This document shows positions 33,667 through 43,875 of a DNA stretch of 64,000 nucleotides, piece after piece. Below the pieces are notes generated by a model. That model did not search any database. It saw only the letters and a program-made list of their open reading frames with translations, and had not been told where the DNA came from. The stretch is from Flavobacterium psychrolimnae (GTDB taxonomy: Bacteria > Bacteroidota > Bacteroidia > Flavobacteriales > Flavobacteriaceae): positions 62,001 through 126,000 of the forward strand of contig NZ_QNUX01000008.1 in the NCBI RefSeq assembly GCF_003312425.1. The letters run 5' to 3'. The translations under genes were made by a program, and so were the position numbers. How positions within the stretch are numbered: position 1 is the stretch's first letter; every line of letters begins with the position of its first letter.

Positions 33667-35181
33667 ATGGATAATACGCATTATATTAGTACTGAACTGC
33701 TTAGCCTGGAAACATTAGCTGAAATTGTTTCTCACCACAAATTATTGGCTTTGTCTGATGAGGCGAAAATAAATATTCAAAAATGCCGTGATTATTTAGA
33801 CAAAAAAATGGCTTCGCATTCAGATCCTATTTACGGTATAAATACAGGTTTTGGGTCGCTTTGTAATGTTAAGATATCTAATGAGAACTTGTCAAAATTG
33901 CAAGAGAACTTAGTGAAATCACATTCTTGCGGGACAGGCGAAGAAGTGCCAACTGAAATTGTGAAACTGATGTTGTTGCTTAAAATCCAGTCGCTCAGTT
34001 ATGGACATTCAGGAATTCAATTGCAAACGGTCGAACGATTGATTGCCTTTTATAATAATGACATTCTGCCGGTAATTTATACACAAGGTTCACTGGGAGC
34101 TTCGGGAGATTTGGCTCCTTTGGCGCATTTATCGTTGCCGCTATTAGGCGAAGGAGAAGTATATTTTGAAGGCAAAAAAGTGCATTCGAGCGAAGTTTTG
34201 AAACATTTTAATTGGGAACCGATTGTTTTGCAATCAAAAGAAGGATTAGCTCTGTTGAACGGAACGCAATTTATGAGTGCGTATGGCGCGCATATTTTAA
34301 TGAAAGTTAGCAAATTTTCTTATTTAGCGGATTTAATAGGAACCATTTCTCTCGAAGGATTTGACGGAAGAATAGAACCTTTTAATGAGTTAATCCACTT
34401 TATACGACCTCATAAGGGACAAATTGTTACGGCAAACCGCATAAAAGGATTTTTAGAGGGAAGCGAGATTATCGAACAGGCAAAAAATCACGTTCAGGAT
34501 CCTTATTCGTTCCGATGCATGCCTCAAGTACATGGCGCTTCAAAAGATGCAATTGATTATGTGAAAAAAGTGTTTAAGACTGAAATTAATTCAGTTACGG
34601 ATAATCCTAATATTTTTATTGAAAGTGACCAAATCATTTCCGGAGGGAATTTTCACGGACAACCTTTGGCTTTAGCCTTAGATTTTATGGCTATAGCTTT
34701 GGCTGAATTGGGAAGTATTTCGGAGCGAAGAACGTATCAATTGATTTCAGGAACTAGAAATCTTCCGGCATTTTTAGTAGATAATCCAGGTTTGAATTCG
34801 GGTTTGATGATTCCACAATATACCGCTGCCAGTATCGCCAGCCAAAATAAACAACTAGCAACTCCCGCCAGTGTGGACAGTATTGTTTCCAGTAACGGGC
34901 AGGAAGATCATGTCAGTATGGGTGCCAATGCCGCTACGAAAGCATTACGTATTTTGGATAATTTGGAACGCATTTTGGCAATCGAATTAATGAATGCTTC
35001 GCAAGCGATTGAATACAGACGGCCACTGAAATCGAGTGATTTTATTGAAATGTTTTTAAATGCATATCGCGAAGAAGTTCCTTTGATTAAAGAAGACCGA
35101 ATATTGCATTATGATATTGAAAAGACGGTTTCTTTTTTGAACACTTTTCAAATAGAAAACGATTTGTTAATGTTAGCTTAA
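33667..35181 (+). CDS. hutH: Histidine ammonia-lyase
   Basis: Removes ammonia from L-histidine to give urocanate, the first step of histidine breakdown. The 504-residue protein has the MIO-forming triplet Ala145-Ser146-Gly147 in GSLGASGDLAPLAHLSLPLLGEG, the Tyr region YGINTGFGSLCN, NGTQFMSAYG, QDPYSFRCMPQVHGA and SVTDNPNIF. Length is standard (about 500). No hutU, hutI or hutG lies nearby, so the rest of the pathway is elsewhere, or this lyase has another role (related tyrosine ammonia-lyases share the fold; the His at the selectivity position was not checked). Confidence 0.93.
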   Translation: MDNTHYISTELLSLETLAEIVSHHKLLALSDEAKINIQKCRDYLDKKMASHSDPIYGINTGFGSLCNVKISNENLSKLQENLVKSHSCGTGEEVPTEIVKLMLLLKIQSLSYGHSGIQLQTVERLIAFYNNDILPVIYTQGSLGASGDLAPLAHLSLPLLGEGEVYFEGKKVHSSEVLKHFNWEPIVLQSKEGLALLNGTQFMSAYGAHILMKVSKFSYLADLIGTISLEGFDGRIEPFNELIHFIRPHKGQIVTANRIKGFLEGSEIIEQAKNHVQDPYSFRCMPQVHGASKDAIDYVKKVFKTEINSVTDNPNIFIESDQIISGGNFHGQPLALALDFMAIALAELGSISERRTYQLISGTRNLPAFLVDNPGLNSGLMIPQYTAASIASQNKQLATPASVDSIVSSNGQEDHVSMGANAATKALRILDNLERILAIELMNASQAIEYRRPLKSSDFIEMFLNAYREEVPLIKEDRILHYDIEKTVSFLNTFQIENDLLMLA

Positions 35182-35202
35182 CATTAGCGGTGAATAATGA
35201 AG

Positions 35203-35210
35203 TAATTTTG
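35203..35210 (+). promoter_or_regulatory. Possible -7 promoter box of the DUF47-PiT pair
   Basis: TAATTTTG matches TAnnTTTG and lies 21 nt before the DUF47 ATG. No -33 TTG is found at 17-23 nt. It suggests that the phosphate transport pair is transcribed separately from hutH. Confidence 0.4.
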
Positions 35211-35230
35211 CCGGACTAAATTTTAATGAA

Positions 35231-35875
35231 ATGAATATAAATAATTTTTTCCAATTTTTGGTTCCTAAAGATAAAAAGTTCTTTCCGCTTTTTGAACAAG
35301 CATCAAGTAATTTAATTGAAATTGCTACAAATTTGCATGAAGCTGTAAACCTTCCTTTGAAAGAGCGTGAAGTTCTTTTTCAGAAAATCGATGTTTTAGA
35401 GCAAAAAGGGGAGGATATAACCCGTCAAACCAATCTTGAGTTGAGTAGAAATTTTATTACTCCGTTTGATAGAGAGGATATTTATTCATTAATAACTTCA
35501 ATAGACAATGTAGCGGGTAATCTTCATGGTGCTGCGAGTAGAATGCGTTTGTATCAAGTGGATAAAATTACAAAATCTATCAGAAAATTGACCGAAATTA
35601 ATCTTGAGGCTTGTCAAAATATTGATGTGGCGGTAAGAGAATTGAGAGATTTGAAAAAAATGAAGAATATTACTGATGCTTGTCTTCGAATTAATAAGTT
35701 GGAAAATAAATCAGATAATGTTTATGATAAAGCAGTACTTGATTTATTCGAAAATGAAACAGATGCAAAAAATATTATCAAGTACAAAGAAGTATTGTCA
35801 GTTTTAGAAACAGCAACTGATAAGTGTAAGAGCGTAGCAGGTGTACTAGAATCTATTTCTGTAAAACATTCTTAA
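35231..35875 (+). CDS. DUF47 family protein (PhoU-like, phosphate transport accessory)
   Basis: A 214-residue helical protein of the DUF47/PhoU-like family that regulates or assists PiT phosphate carriers. It starts with the family segment FLVPKDKKFFPLFEQASSNLIEIATNL, followed by EQKGEDITRQTNLELSRNFITPFDREDIYSLITSIDNVAGNL, which carries the conserved acidic metal-binding type motif, and ends in a helix with ATDKCKSVAGVLES. Length is typical (about 215). It lies 31 nt before the PiT gene on the same strand, the usual pairing. Confidence 0.95.
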   Translation: MNINNFFQFLVPKDKKFFPLFEQASSNLIEIATNLHEAVNLPLKEREVLFQKIDVLEQKGEDITRQTNLELSRNFITPFDREDIYSLITSIDNVAGNLHGAASRMRLYQVDKITKSIRKLTEINLEACQNIDVAVRELRDLKKMKNITDACLRINKLENKSDNVYDKAVLDLFENETDAKNIIKYKEVLSVLETATDKCKSVAGVLESISVKHS

Positions 35876-35906
35876 TTCAATCAGTTTTATTCTGAAATTA
35901 TAATTT

Positions 35907-37253
35907 ATGGAATTTACTCTACTTATAGTTATTATAGTACTGGCTTTGATCTTTGATTACATCAATGGTTTTCATGACGCTGCTAATGCTATAGCAACAG
36001 TTGTTGCCACAAAAGTATTAAGTCCGTTTCAAGCAGTTGTCTGGGCAGCTTTTTTTAACTTTTTGGCCTATTGGGTTTTTGGTTTTGGGGTCGCAGATAC
36101 TGTGGCAAAAACTGCCAATACTTTAGAAATTGATTTAGTTGTAATCCTTGCTGGAGTTATAGCTGCAATTATTTGGAATTTGTTCACATGGTGGCAAGGG
36201 ATTCCATCCAGTTCTTCACATACTCTAATTGGAGGATTCGCTGGAGCAGCCATTGCACACGCTATTGCAGTCCATGGTTTTTTTGGATATGCAGTAATCG
36301 AAGGAACAGAAGTTCATACCGCATATTGGTATGATACTGTAAACTGGTATACCGCAGGAAAAAATGGTGGATTCCCTTCTGGGGTTTTAATCATTATTGC
36401 CTTTATTGTTTTGGCTCCTTTAATTGGTGCTTTAATGTCGTATCTAATCTCTATTTGGCTTCTTAATGCTTCTAAAAGAAGTATCTATCCTAAAATCTTT
36501 ACAGTTGGATTAATGCTGTTAACTATTTGGTTTGTAGAAAGTCAAATGATATACTTTGATGAAATCAAGAAACCACGTTTCGACTCCCATCTTTGGAGTG
36601 TTGTTTTTGAATCACACAATATAAAGTGGTTTTTAGTTGCATTTATTGTATTGTCAATAAGTTCTTTTTGTTTGATTTTTAGTAGTCTAAATCTACATCA
36701 GTCAACATATTGGTTAAAGAAAATGCAATTATTGTCATCAGCTGCTTTTAGTTTAGGGCATGGTGGAAATGACTCCCAAAAAGTTATGGGTATTATAGCT
36801 GCTGCTGTTACCGTTTATATTCAAACTAGTGGTATCGCACAGGAAAGTTTACCGGATTGGTTAGATGTTGTCCTTCCGGATGAAAATGGAGCTTTCAAAA
36901 TGCCAGATTGGATTCCACTAGCATGTTACTCTGCAATTGCTGCAGGTACTTTGAGTGGTGGTTGGAAAATTGTAAAAACAATGGGTTCTAAAATTACAAA
37001 AGTAACTTCTTTCGAAGGTGTTGCAGCAGAAACTGCAGGAGCATTGACCTTATATTTTACAGAGCATTTTAAAGTTCCTGTAAGTACAACGCATACAATT
37101 ACTGGATCTATCATTGGTGTTGGACTTACTAAAAGAGTTTCAGCCGTACGATGGGGAATGACCGTAAGTTTATTATGGGCTTGGGTTTTAACTATTCCAA
37201 TTTCAGCAATATTAGCAGCAATAATTTATTATATTTTCAGTATTTTTATTTAA
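35907..37253 (+). CDS. PiT-family inorganic phosphate transporter
   Basis: A 448-residue membrane carrier that imports phosphate driven by protons or sodium. It shows both inverted PiT signatures: DYINGFHDAANAIATVVATKVLSP near the N-terminus and SLGHGGNDSQKVMGIIAAAVT in the second half, plus GIPSSSSHTLIGG and FKVPVSTTHTITGSIIGVG, the paired substrate motifs. About 10-11 membrane segments can be drawn. Length fits the family. The preceding DUF47 gene is its accessory partner. A convergent terminator follows. Confidence 0.95.
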   Translation: MEFTLLIVIIVLALIFDYINGFHDAANAIATVVATKVLSPFQAVVWAAFFNFLAYWVFGFGVADTVAKTANTLEIDLVVILAGVIAAIIWNLFTWWQGIPSSSSHTLIGGFAGAAIAHAIAVHGFFGYAVIEGTEVHTAYWYDTVNWYTAGKNGGFPSGVLIIIAFIVLAPLIGALMSYLISIWLLNASKRSIYPKIFTVGLMLLTIWFVESQMIYFDEIKKPRFDSHLWSVVFESHNIKWFLVAFIVLSISSFCLIFSSLNLHQSTYWLKKMQLLSSAAFSLGHGGNDSQKVMGIIAAAVTVYIQTSGIAQESLPDWLDVVLPDENGAFKMPDWIPLACYSAIAAGTLSGGWKIVKTMGSKITKVTSFEGVAAETAGALTLYFTEHFKVPVSTTHTITGSIIGVGLTKRVSAVRWGMTVSLLWAWVLTIPISAILAAIIYYIFSIFI

Positions 37254-37272
37254 TGCTAAAATAATATTCATA

Positions 37273-37304
37273 AAAAAAAACCATTCTCAGAATGGTTTTT
37301 TTAT
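37273..37304. terminator. Bidirectional terminator between PiT and GNAT genes
   Basis: AACCATTC-TCA-GAATGGTT (37279-37297) with A-runs on the left and T-runs on the right. It serves both the plus-strand PiT gene and the minus-strand GNAT operon. Confidence 0.85.
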
Positions 37305-37323
37305 GCTCTAAAATTTCTATTTT

Positions 37324-37605
37324 TTAAAACAATAGATCTTGTATTTCTTTAGTTTTATCAAATACGCTTTTCGCAAAAGGACATAGAGGCAAAATTTTAA
37401 GATTGTTTTCTCTTGCGTATTGTACGGCTTCCAAGACCATTTTTTTACCCACACTTTGTCCGGCAAAATCAGGGTTTACTTCGGTATGGTCAATAATAAA
37501 CTTATCTGTTCCTGCCCAAGTATAGATCATTTTTCCGGCTTCAATTTCATTAGCAATTGCTTTAAAATGACCGTTTTTTGTTTCGTTGAAATGTTCTATT
37601 GTCAT
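37324..37605 (-). CDS. Small GNAT-type N-acetyltransferase
   Basis: A 93-residue protein of the short Gcn5-like acetyltransferase type (YjdJ-like). It has the acetyl-CoA binding segment HTEVNPDFAGQSVGKKMVLEAVQYARENN, followed by LKILPLCPFAKSVFDK, whose Cys-Pro-Phe motif is typical. Small size is normal for this subfamily. It is the last gene of the pirin-OsmC-GNAT operon, 6 nt after the OsmC gene. Confidence 0.9.
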   Translation of the reverse strand: MTIEHFNETKNGHFKAIANEIEAGKMIYTWAGTDKFIIDHTEVNPDFAGQSVGKKMVLEAVQYARENNLKILPLCPFAKSVFDKTKEIQDLLF

Positions 37606-37611
37606 GGCTTT

Positions 37612-38004
37612 CTAATTTAATGCGGTAGTTATTTCAATAGGATTGGTTAAAATTTTGTGTATCGGACATTTATTGGCAATGATTAATAATCGCGCCTGTT
37701 GATCCTCATCTAAATTTCCAAGTAATTGAATATCGCGAACTATTTTGAATTTGTTTTCCAAAGAGTCTGTTTCAAAACTTACTACAACTTTAACATCGGT
37801 TAATTCCCAACCTTTTCTATTCGCATACATGCGCAAAGTGATTGCTGTACAAGCTGCTAATGAGGATGCCAATAATTCATTTGGCGCAAAGCCTAAATCT
37901 TGCCCTCCGCTACTTTTAGGTTCATCAGAAATAATCAAATTTGTTTCTGATTCTATTTCCGTTTTGTACAGTTCAGTGCCAATATTTGCTGTGATATTAT
38001 TCAT
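37612..38004 (-). CDS. OsmC-family protein (probable peroxide-reducing)
   Basis: A 130-residue protein with the OsmC/Ohr layout: LIISDEPKSSGGQDLGFAPNELLASSLAACTAITLRMYANRKGW with the first Cys, and a second Cys in ANKCPIHKIL. The two cysteines are the redox pair that reduces organic peroxides in this family. It lies between pirin (2 nt upstream) and the GNAT gene (6 nt downstream), so all three are co-transcribed, probably a stress-related unit. Confidence 0.93.
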   Translation of the reverse strand: MNNITANIGTELYKTEIESETNLIISDEPKSSGGQDLGFAPNELLASSLAACTAITLRMYANRKGWELTDVKVVVSFETDSLENKFKIVRDIQLLGNLDEDQQARLLIIANKCPIHKILTNPIEITTALN

Positions 38005-38006
38005 AT

Positions 38007-38891
38007 TTATTGTTTTTTAATTTGCTCCGGAAGTGGAACAAATTCAGTTTCACCAGGAACTCTATCAAACGTTTGTGCCAACCATTTTTCTTTGGCTTGC
38101 TCAATCAATTCTTTGGTTGAAGCCACAAAATTCCAGTAGATAGTTCGTTCTTCTGGGAAGGGTTCTCCTCCAAAAATATAAATAGTCGTGTTTGCGGCCA
38201 TTTCAAACGTACAGAGTTTGCTGTCTTTGGCAATTAAAATTTGCTTTGGACCAAAAACATTTTCTTCACTTTCGATGCTGCCTTCTAAAATATACAAAGC
38301 GCTTTCGCCAAATAAATGCTCGCCAATTGTTACTGTTTGTGGCGTGGTACTTTTTAATTCTAAGAGGTAAAGTGGACTGTAAACAGGGACAGGAGATTTT
38401 CTGCCAAGTATTTCTCCCGCGATTAGTTTATAAGCGATGTTGTCTATTTCCCATTCTGGAATTTGGTTTTCAGGAACGTGAAAAAAAGAAGGTTCCATTT
38501 CTTCCAGCTCTTTTGGTAATGCCACCCAAATTTGAAGTCCGTGCAACATTTTATCAGAACTTCGCAAATACTCCGGTGTTCGTTCTGAGTGAACGATTCC
38601 TTTTCCTGCAGTCATCCAGTTGATTTGTCCGGGTTTAATTTCCATTTCCGTTCCCAAACTGTCTTTGTGCATAATGCTTCCTTCAAACAGATAGGTTAGC
38701 GTGGAAAGCCCAATGTGTGGATGCGGCGGAACATCTAAATTTTCGTATTCGCTCATGCAAGAAGGTCCCATGTGATCAATAAAGGCAAAAGGTCCAACCA
38801 TTCTTTTTTCTCGAAAGGGAAGCAATCGCCCAACCATAAAGTTACCAATATTACTCGGACGTTCTTCTATAATTAGTTTTATATTCGACAT
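38007..38891 (-). CDS. Pirin family protein
   Basis: A 294-residue double-cupin protein. The metal-binding N-terminal cupin shows PFAFIDHMGPS, DVPPHPHIGLSTLTYLFEG (His ligands), DSLGTEMEIKPGQINWMTAGKGIVHSERTPEYLR; the second cupin follows. Bacterial pirins can have quercetin dioxygenase activity or act as redox-sensing regulators; which applies here is unknown. It is the first gene of the pirin-OsmC-GNAT operon. Length is typical (about 290). Confidence 0.94.
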   Translation of the reverse strand: MSNIKLIIEERPSNIGNFMVGRLLPFREKRMVGPFAFIDHMGPSCMSEYENLDVPPHPHIGLSTLTYLFEGSIMHKDSLGTEMEIKPGQINWMTAGKGIVHSERTPEYLRSSDKMLHGLQIWVALPKELEEMEPSFFHVPENQIPEWEIDNIAYKLIAGEILGRKSPVPVYSPLYLLELKSTTPQTVTIGEHLFGESALYILEGSIESEENVFGPKQILIAKDSKLCTFEMAANTTIYIFGGEPFPEERTIYWNFVASTKELIEQAKEKWLAQTFDRVPGETEFVPLPEQIKKQ

Positions 38892-38951
38892 ATTAAGTGT
38901 TTTTTTTAAATATAGAAATAACGAAAATTGACTTTGTGTTTGCTATTTCCT

Positions 38952-39467
38952 TTAGTTTATTCCGCTTAAACTTTTGTGGATGTGTTTGCGCTTGTGATAG
39001 GTTTGTTTAAGATTTTGATTGCCGGAAATGATGCTGATATTTCCATCAATTTCTAACATTGCGAGTTTTACATCTTTAAAATATTCGATTCCATGTTCGC
39101 GCATCGCTTCTTTCAATTCATCAGATGTGATATTTAATTTGCTTAAAGTTTTAAAATCAAGATTTCCATCGTGTATCAGGATTTCTGGTTTTTCTTGCAT
39201 GAAATCGCTAAATTTAGGATATTTAAACATTAATTTTTTTAAAATAAAATTAATAGTAAAAAGGACCGAAGCCGCGGCTAAGCCTCCCCATAAACTGGTA
39301 TCATTTCCTACCATTGCATTTTGAACGGAGTTGCTGATGAGCAGAATTAATATCACATCAGCAGTGTTCAGTTGAGACAATTCTTTTTTGCCAAAAAGTC
39401 GCAAAGCGATAACCATAAAAAAATAAACGGCACTACTGCGAAGAATTATAGCAAAGTACTCGTTCAT
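38952..39467 (-). CDS. DUF421 (YetF-like) membrane protein
   Basis: A 171-residue protein with the DUF421 layout: three N-terminal membrane segments (AVYFFMVIALRLFG, TADVILILLISNSVQNAMVG, LAAASVLFTINFILKKLM), then a cytoplasmic YetF domain with ILIHDGNLDFKTLSKLNITSDELKEAMREHGIEYFKDVKLAMLEIDGNISII. Length is on the short side but usual for Bacteroidota. Function of the family is unresolved. A single gene. Confidence 0.92.
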   Translation of the reverse strand: MNEYFAIILRSSAVYFFMVIALRLFGKKELSQLNTADVILILLISNSVQNAMVGNDTSLWGGLAAASVLFTINFILKKLMFKYPKFSDFMQEKPEILIHDGNLDFKTLSKLNITSDELKEAMREHGIEYFKDVKLAMLEIDGNISIISGNQNLKQTYHKRKHIHKSLSGIN

Positions 39468-39552
39468 TTTTTTAGGTTTACTATTTTGTTTTTAAATTCA
39501 ACAATAACCAAAACTTGGGTAAGTTTTTTACAAATTAAAGGTTAGCATAATG

Positions 39553-40935
39553 CTATTTTAAATCTGTTTTTTGTTTGAAGTTTTTTTCAATTGCTTTGAT
39601 CATTTCGCCGGCAATATCTTTATTGGTAGCGCCTTCAATTCCTTCTAATCCTGGTGATGAATTTACTTCCAGTAACAAAGGCCCTTTAGAAGAACGAATG
39701 ATGTCAACACCTGCTACTTTCAAATCCATAGCTTTCGTAGCTTTTATGGCAATACGTTTTTCCTCTGCGGTTACTTTTATAACTGATGCTGTCCCTCCAA
39801 GATGAATGTTGGCTCTAAATTCGCCCGGCATTGCTTCACGCTGAATAGCGGCAACAACTTTTCCATCAATAACAAAACAACGAATGTCTTTTCCATTAGC
39901 TTCTTTGATGAATTCTTGAACTAATATATTGGCATTTAAGCTTTTGAATGCATTGATTACACTTTCTGCCGCCTTTTTTGTTTCTGCTAATACGACTCCT
40001 TTTCCTTGTGTTCCTTCGAGTAATTTCACGATTAAAGGAGAACCTCCAACCATTTTTATCAAGTCATCAGTATCTAAAGGAGAATTAGCGAAACCAGTCG
40101 TAGGAATTTCTACACCATGATTTAATAACAATTGCAATGAATACAATTTATCGCGTGATTGTGTAATGGCATTTGATGAATTCAAACAATATACTTTTAA
40201 GGCTTCAAATTGTCGTGTCAATGCACAACCGTAAAAAGTGATACTAGGTCTTATTCTAGGTATGATGGCATCAAATTGATTTAATATTTTACCGCCACGA
40301 TAATGAATTTCTGGTGTTTTTGCATCCAGTTTCATGTAGCATTCCTTAATGTTTAGAAAGTGCATTTCGTGACCACGCATTTCACCAGCTTCCATAATAC
40401 GCTTGTTGCTGTACAATTCAGGATTACTTGCTAAAAGTCCGATTCGTAAACCAGAACTTGCTTTTTCCGAATTTTTATATAATTCTTTTAAAGTGTCAGT
40501 TGTAGGTTGTCCCAAAAGATACTTTTGTTCAGGATCAACCAGAACTCTACCGCTCATGGCTTCACGTCCTAAAAGCATTCTGAAACCCATAGAATCTCGA
40601 TTTGTCAACGTCATTTCTATTGGCCACTTGGAACTTCCAATTTGAAGATTTGTTTGAATTACATAACGTTGTTCTCTAAAACCACTGGAACTTTTAACAA
40701 TCCGTTTATCAATTAGTGGTGCTTCACAATGGATTACCGTTTTTAAATTATTTTGAATCGGGTTAATGTCAAATTTTACCCAGTTGCTTTCATTTTTAAT
40801 GAATGGAGCAATGTTTATAGCATGTAGAGCAGATGTTTTTGCACCCGAGTCCACTCGGGCTTTAATGGTAGGAATCCCTAATTCTGGAAAAGAACACCAT
40901 TCTTCGCTACCTAGAATAACTTTGTTATCTGACAT
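39553..40935 (-). CDS. rimK: RimB-RimK fusion: retropepsin-like domain plus ribosomal S6 glutamate ligase
   Basis: A 460-residue fusion. Residues 1 to about 140 are the RimB-like retropepsin/ATP-dependent zinc protease domain, with catalytic-type Asp29 in [14 protein letters not shown] and MLLGREAM. Residues from about 160 are RimK: the N-terminal part [26 protein letters not shown], then ATP-grasp with [64 protein letters not shown] and [17 protein letters not shown]. RimK adds glutamates to the C-terminus of S6; RimB is linked to turnover of those tails. In gamma-proteobacteria these are separate genes. A possible -7 box lies at 40975-40968. Confidence 0.92.
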   Translation of the reverse strand: MSDNKVILGSEEWCSFPELGIPTIKARVDSGAKTSALHAINIAPFIKNESNWVKFDINPIQNNLKTVIHCEAPLIDKRIVKSSSGFREQRYVIQTNLQIGSSKWPIEMTLTNRDSMGFRMLLGREAMSGRVLVDPEQKYLLGQPTTDTLKELYKNSEKASSGLRIGLLASNPELYSNKRIMEAGEMRGHEMHFLNIKECYMKLDAKTPEIHYRGGKILNQFDAIIPRIRPSITFYGCALTRQFEALKVYCLNSSNAITQSRDKLYSLQLLLNHGVEIPTTGFANSPLDTDDLIKMVGGSPLIVKLLEGTQGKGVVLAETKKAAESVINAFKSLNANILVQEFIKEANGKDIRCFVIDGKVVAAIQREAMPGEFRANIHLGGTASVIKVTAEEKRIAIKATKAMDLKVAGVDIIRSSKGPLLLEVNSSPGLEGIEGATNKDIAGEMIKAIEKNFKQKTDLK

Positions 40936-40967
40936 ATATTAATTTTATTAAATCTTTTTTTAAAACT

Positions 40968-40975
40968 CAAATGTA
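40968..40975 (-). promoter_or_regulatory. Possible -7 box before rimK fusion gene
   Basis: TACATTTG on the minus strand matches TAnnTTTG, 33 nt before the ATG at 40935. No -33 TTG at proper spacing is seen. Confidence 0.4.
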
Positions 40976-41016
40976 AATATTTGTTTTTAAAAAAAAGGGT
41001 ATTTGCCGTAAAGAAT

Positions 41017-41049
41017 AAACCCGTTATGTTATAAAAACGTAACGGGTTT
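41017..41049 (-). terminator. Intrinsic terminator of clpC
   Basis: AAACCCGTTA (41017-41026) pairs perfectly with TAACGGGTTT (41040-41049). It lies 24 nt after the clpC stop on the minus strand. Confidence 0.8.
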
Positions 41050-41072
41050 ATATCAAGATAATTGTTTAATAA

Positions 41073-43619
41073 TTATGGATTTGTTGGTTCTCCCGCCTTA
41101 TGAACTTGTACTGTTAATTCTTGAGCGCCATCTTCAATATCCATGAAAATCTCATCTCCAGAACTAATTTTAGAAGTGATGATTTCTTCAGCAAGCGCAT
41201 CTTCAACATATTTCTGAATAGCTCTTTTAAGAGGTCTTGCGCCAAATTGTCTGTCGAAACCTTTTTCCGCAATAAAAGCTTTTGCTTTATCAGAAAGATT
41301 TAATTGGTAGCCTAGTTCCGCAACACGAGCAAATAATTTTTTTAATTCGATTTCGATAATCAAATCGATATCATGTTTCTCCAAAGCATTGAAAACAATT
41401 ACATCATCAATTCGATTTAGGAATTCAGGAGCAAAAGTTTTTTTCAATGCGTTTTCGATAATACTTTTCGAATTATCGTCAGCCTGAGCTACTTTGGCAG
41501 CAGTTCCAAAACCTACTCCTTGTCCAAAATCTTTTAATTGTCTGGCTCCAACATTCGAAGTCATGATAATTATAGTGTTTTTGAAATCAATTTTTCTACC
41601 TAAACTGTCTGTCAAATAGCCATCATCCAAAACTTGCAATAGCATATTGAAAACATCAGGATGCGCCTTTTCAATCTCATCCAATAAAACAACACAATAT
41701 GGTTTTCTGCGAACTTTTTCTGTTAATTGACCACCTTCTTCATATCCTACATATCCCGGAGGAGCTCCAACTAAACGAGAAATCGCAAATTTCTCCATGT
41801 ATTCACTCATATCAATACGAATCAAAGCATCTTCAGAATCGAATAATTCTTTAGCCAAAACTTTAGCCAATTGGGTTTTACCAACACCAGTTTGTCCTAA
41901 GAATATAAAAGAGCCAATTGGACGATTCGGATCTTTTAATCCGGCACGATTTCTTTGAATAGAACGAGCAATTTTCATTACTGCTTCTTTTTGTCCAATT
42001 ACTTTCCCTTCAATTAGTTCTGGAAGTTTAGCAAGTTTATTGCTTTCTGTTTGTGCAATACGATTAACAGGAATTCCGCTCATCATCGAAACAACATCAG
42101 CGACATTGTCTTCTGTAACTTCAATTCGGTTGTTTTTAGCATCTTCTTCCCATTGTTCTTGGGCGATAGCTAAGTCTTTTTCAATGCGTTTTTCGTCATC
42201 ACGAAGTTTAGCAGCCTCTTCATATTTTTGTTTTTTCACTACAACATTCTTCAATTCACGAACATCCTCTAGTTGACGTTCGAGATCTAAAATTTGTTTA
42301 GGAACTTCAATATTGGTAATGTGGACTCTTGAACCTGCTTCGTCTAACGCATCTATAGCTTTGTCCGGCAAGAAACGTTCAGACATATATCTATCCGTTA
42401 ATTTTACACACGCCTCAATTGCTTCTTGCGAGTAGGTAACATTATGATGGTCCTCGTATTTGTTTTTGATGTTATTCAAAATAGTAATCGTTTCGGAAAC
42501 TGATGTAGGTTCCACAATTATTTTTTGAAAACGTCTTTCTAATGCACCATCTTTTTCTATGTATTGTCTGTATTCGTCTAATGTTGTTGCACCAATACAT
42601 TGAATCTCTCCACGAGCTAATGCAGGTTTGAACATGTTAGAAGCATCCAGTGAACCAGTTGCGCCACCAGCACCCACAATAGTGTGAATTTCATCTATGA
42701 AAAGAATGATATCGTCATTTTTTTCAAGTTCATTCATTACCGCTTTCATGCGTTCTTCAAATTGTCCGCGGTATTTTGTACCCGCAACCAGACTGGCTAA
42801 ATCCAAAGTAACTACACGTTTATTGAATAAAGTACGAGATACTTTTTTCTGAATAATTCGCAACGCTAAACCTTCGGCAATAGCTGATTTTCCCACTCCA
42901 GGTTCTCCAATAAGTAATGGATTGTTCTTTTTTCTACGGCTCAAAATTTGAGAAACACGTTCAATTTCTTTCTCGCGTCCTACAACAGGGTCTAGTTTTC
43001 CTTCTTCAGCCATTTCGGTTAAATCTCTTCCAAAATTATCTAAAACTGGTGTTTTAGATTTTTTATTAGATTTATTGGCCGGATTGTTAAAGGTTCCTTC
43101 TTTGAGACTGTCATCTTGTCCTGAATCGTCATTATACGATTCATTTCGTGGCAAGTTTTCTATAAAATCTTCTTCGTTTGGAGTCATGTTTAGATATTGT
43201 TCTTTAGCTACATCATAATCAATTTTAAGTTTATTCAATAGCTTGGTTGTTGGATCGTTTTCGTTTCTTAATATGCACAACAACAAGTGTGCGGTGCTAA
43301 TAGAAGAGCTTTGAAATACTTTAGCTTCCAGGAAAGTAGTTTTCAATGCTCTTTCTGCTTGTCTTGTCAAGTGTAGATTTTTCTTTTCAACATTTACTTC
43401 TAAGCTTGGACTGGCAGGGCTAAGGATTTCCACTTTTCTACGTAAGTGGTCTAAATCAACATCCAGATTATTCAATATTTGAATTGCTTTACCATTTCCG
43501 TCTCTTAAAATACCCAACATTAAGTGTTCTGTTCCTATAAAGTCATGTCCTAGTCGCAAAGCTTCTTCCTTGCTGTAAGTAATAACGTCTTTTACTCTTG
43601 GTGAAAAATTATCATCCAT
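41073..43619 (-). CDS. clpC: ATP-dependent Clp protease ATP-binding subunit ClpC
   Basis: An 848-residue AAA+ unfoldase that feeds substrates to ClpP. Order: two Clp-N repeats (about 1-145, with [22 protein letters not shown]), an acidic linker, D1 with Walker A GEPGVGKS and Walker [10 protein letters not shown], a UVR-like middle region ([29 protein letters not shown]) that marks ClpC rather than ClpB or ClpA, then D2 with [38 protein letters not shown], and the C-terminal domain. No mcsA/mcsB/ctsR genes are adjacent. Divergent from gyrA. A possible -7 box TATTTTTG is at 43712-43705. Confidence 0.96.
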   Translation of the reverse strand: MDDNFSPRVKDVITYSKEEALRLGHDFIGTEHLMLGILRDGNGKAIQILNNLDVDLDHLRRKVEILSPASPSLEVNVEKKNLHLTRQAERALKTTFLEAKVFQSSSISTAHLLLCILRNENDPTTKLLNKLKIDYDVAKEQYLNMTPNEEDFIENLPRNESYNDDSGQDDSLKEGTFNNPANKSNKKSKTPVLDNFGRDLTEMAEEGKLDPVVGREKEIERVSQILSRRKKNNPLLIGEPGVGKSAIAEGLALRIIQKKVSRTLFNKRVVTLDLASLVAGTKYRGQFEERMKAVMNELEKNDDIILFIDEIHTIVGAGGATGSLDASNMFKPALARGEIQCIGATTLDEYRQYIEKDGALERRFQKIIVEPTSVSETITILNNIKNKYEDHHNVTYSQEAIEACVKLTDRYMSERFLPDKAIDALDEAGSRVHITNIEVPKQILDLERQLEDVRELKNVVVKKQKYEEAAKLRDDEKRIEKDLAIAQEQWEEDAKNNRIEVTEDNVADVVSMMSGIPVNRIAQTESNKLAKLPELIEGKVIGQKEAVMKIARSIQRNRAGLKDPNRPIGSFIFLGQTGVGKTQLAKVLAKELFDSEDALIRIDMSEYMEKFAISRLVGAPPGYVGYEEGGQLTEKVRRKPYCVVLLDEIEKAHPDVFNMLLQVLDDGYLTDSLGRKIDFKNTIIIMTSNVGARQLKDFGQGVGFGTAAKVAQADDNSKSIIENALKKTFAPEFLNRIDDVIVFNALEKHDIDLIIEIELKKLFARVAELGYQLNLSDKAKAFIAEKGFDRQFGARPLKRAIQKYVEDALAEEIITSKISSGDEIFMDIEDGAQELTVQVHKAGEPTNP

Positions 43620-43875
43620 AATATATATTTGATATCGTAAATTTAGTGAATTAGTGATAGAAAAACAAAAACCGTTCCTGTAAGAAGTCGTGTCAGCTAA
43701 GAGACAAAAATAATCATAATATTAAAGTTAAATTTCCCTTAAATTATTAACGAAAAGCGAAGTTTATTTTGTTAATAAATCATTGAAATAAGTGTTTTAA
43801 AATTGGTTTAAAAATTTCAAAAAAGCGTATATTGGCACGTTTTGAAACTAATATAATTATTTAATATAACAACTT

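Noticed and set aside
38192..38623. 143-codon plus-strand ORF inside the pirin gene
   Set aside because: Shadow of the pirin gene in another frame; composition is not protein-like.
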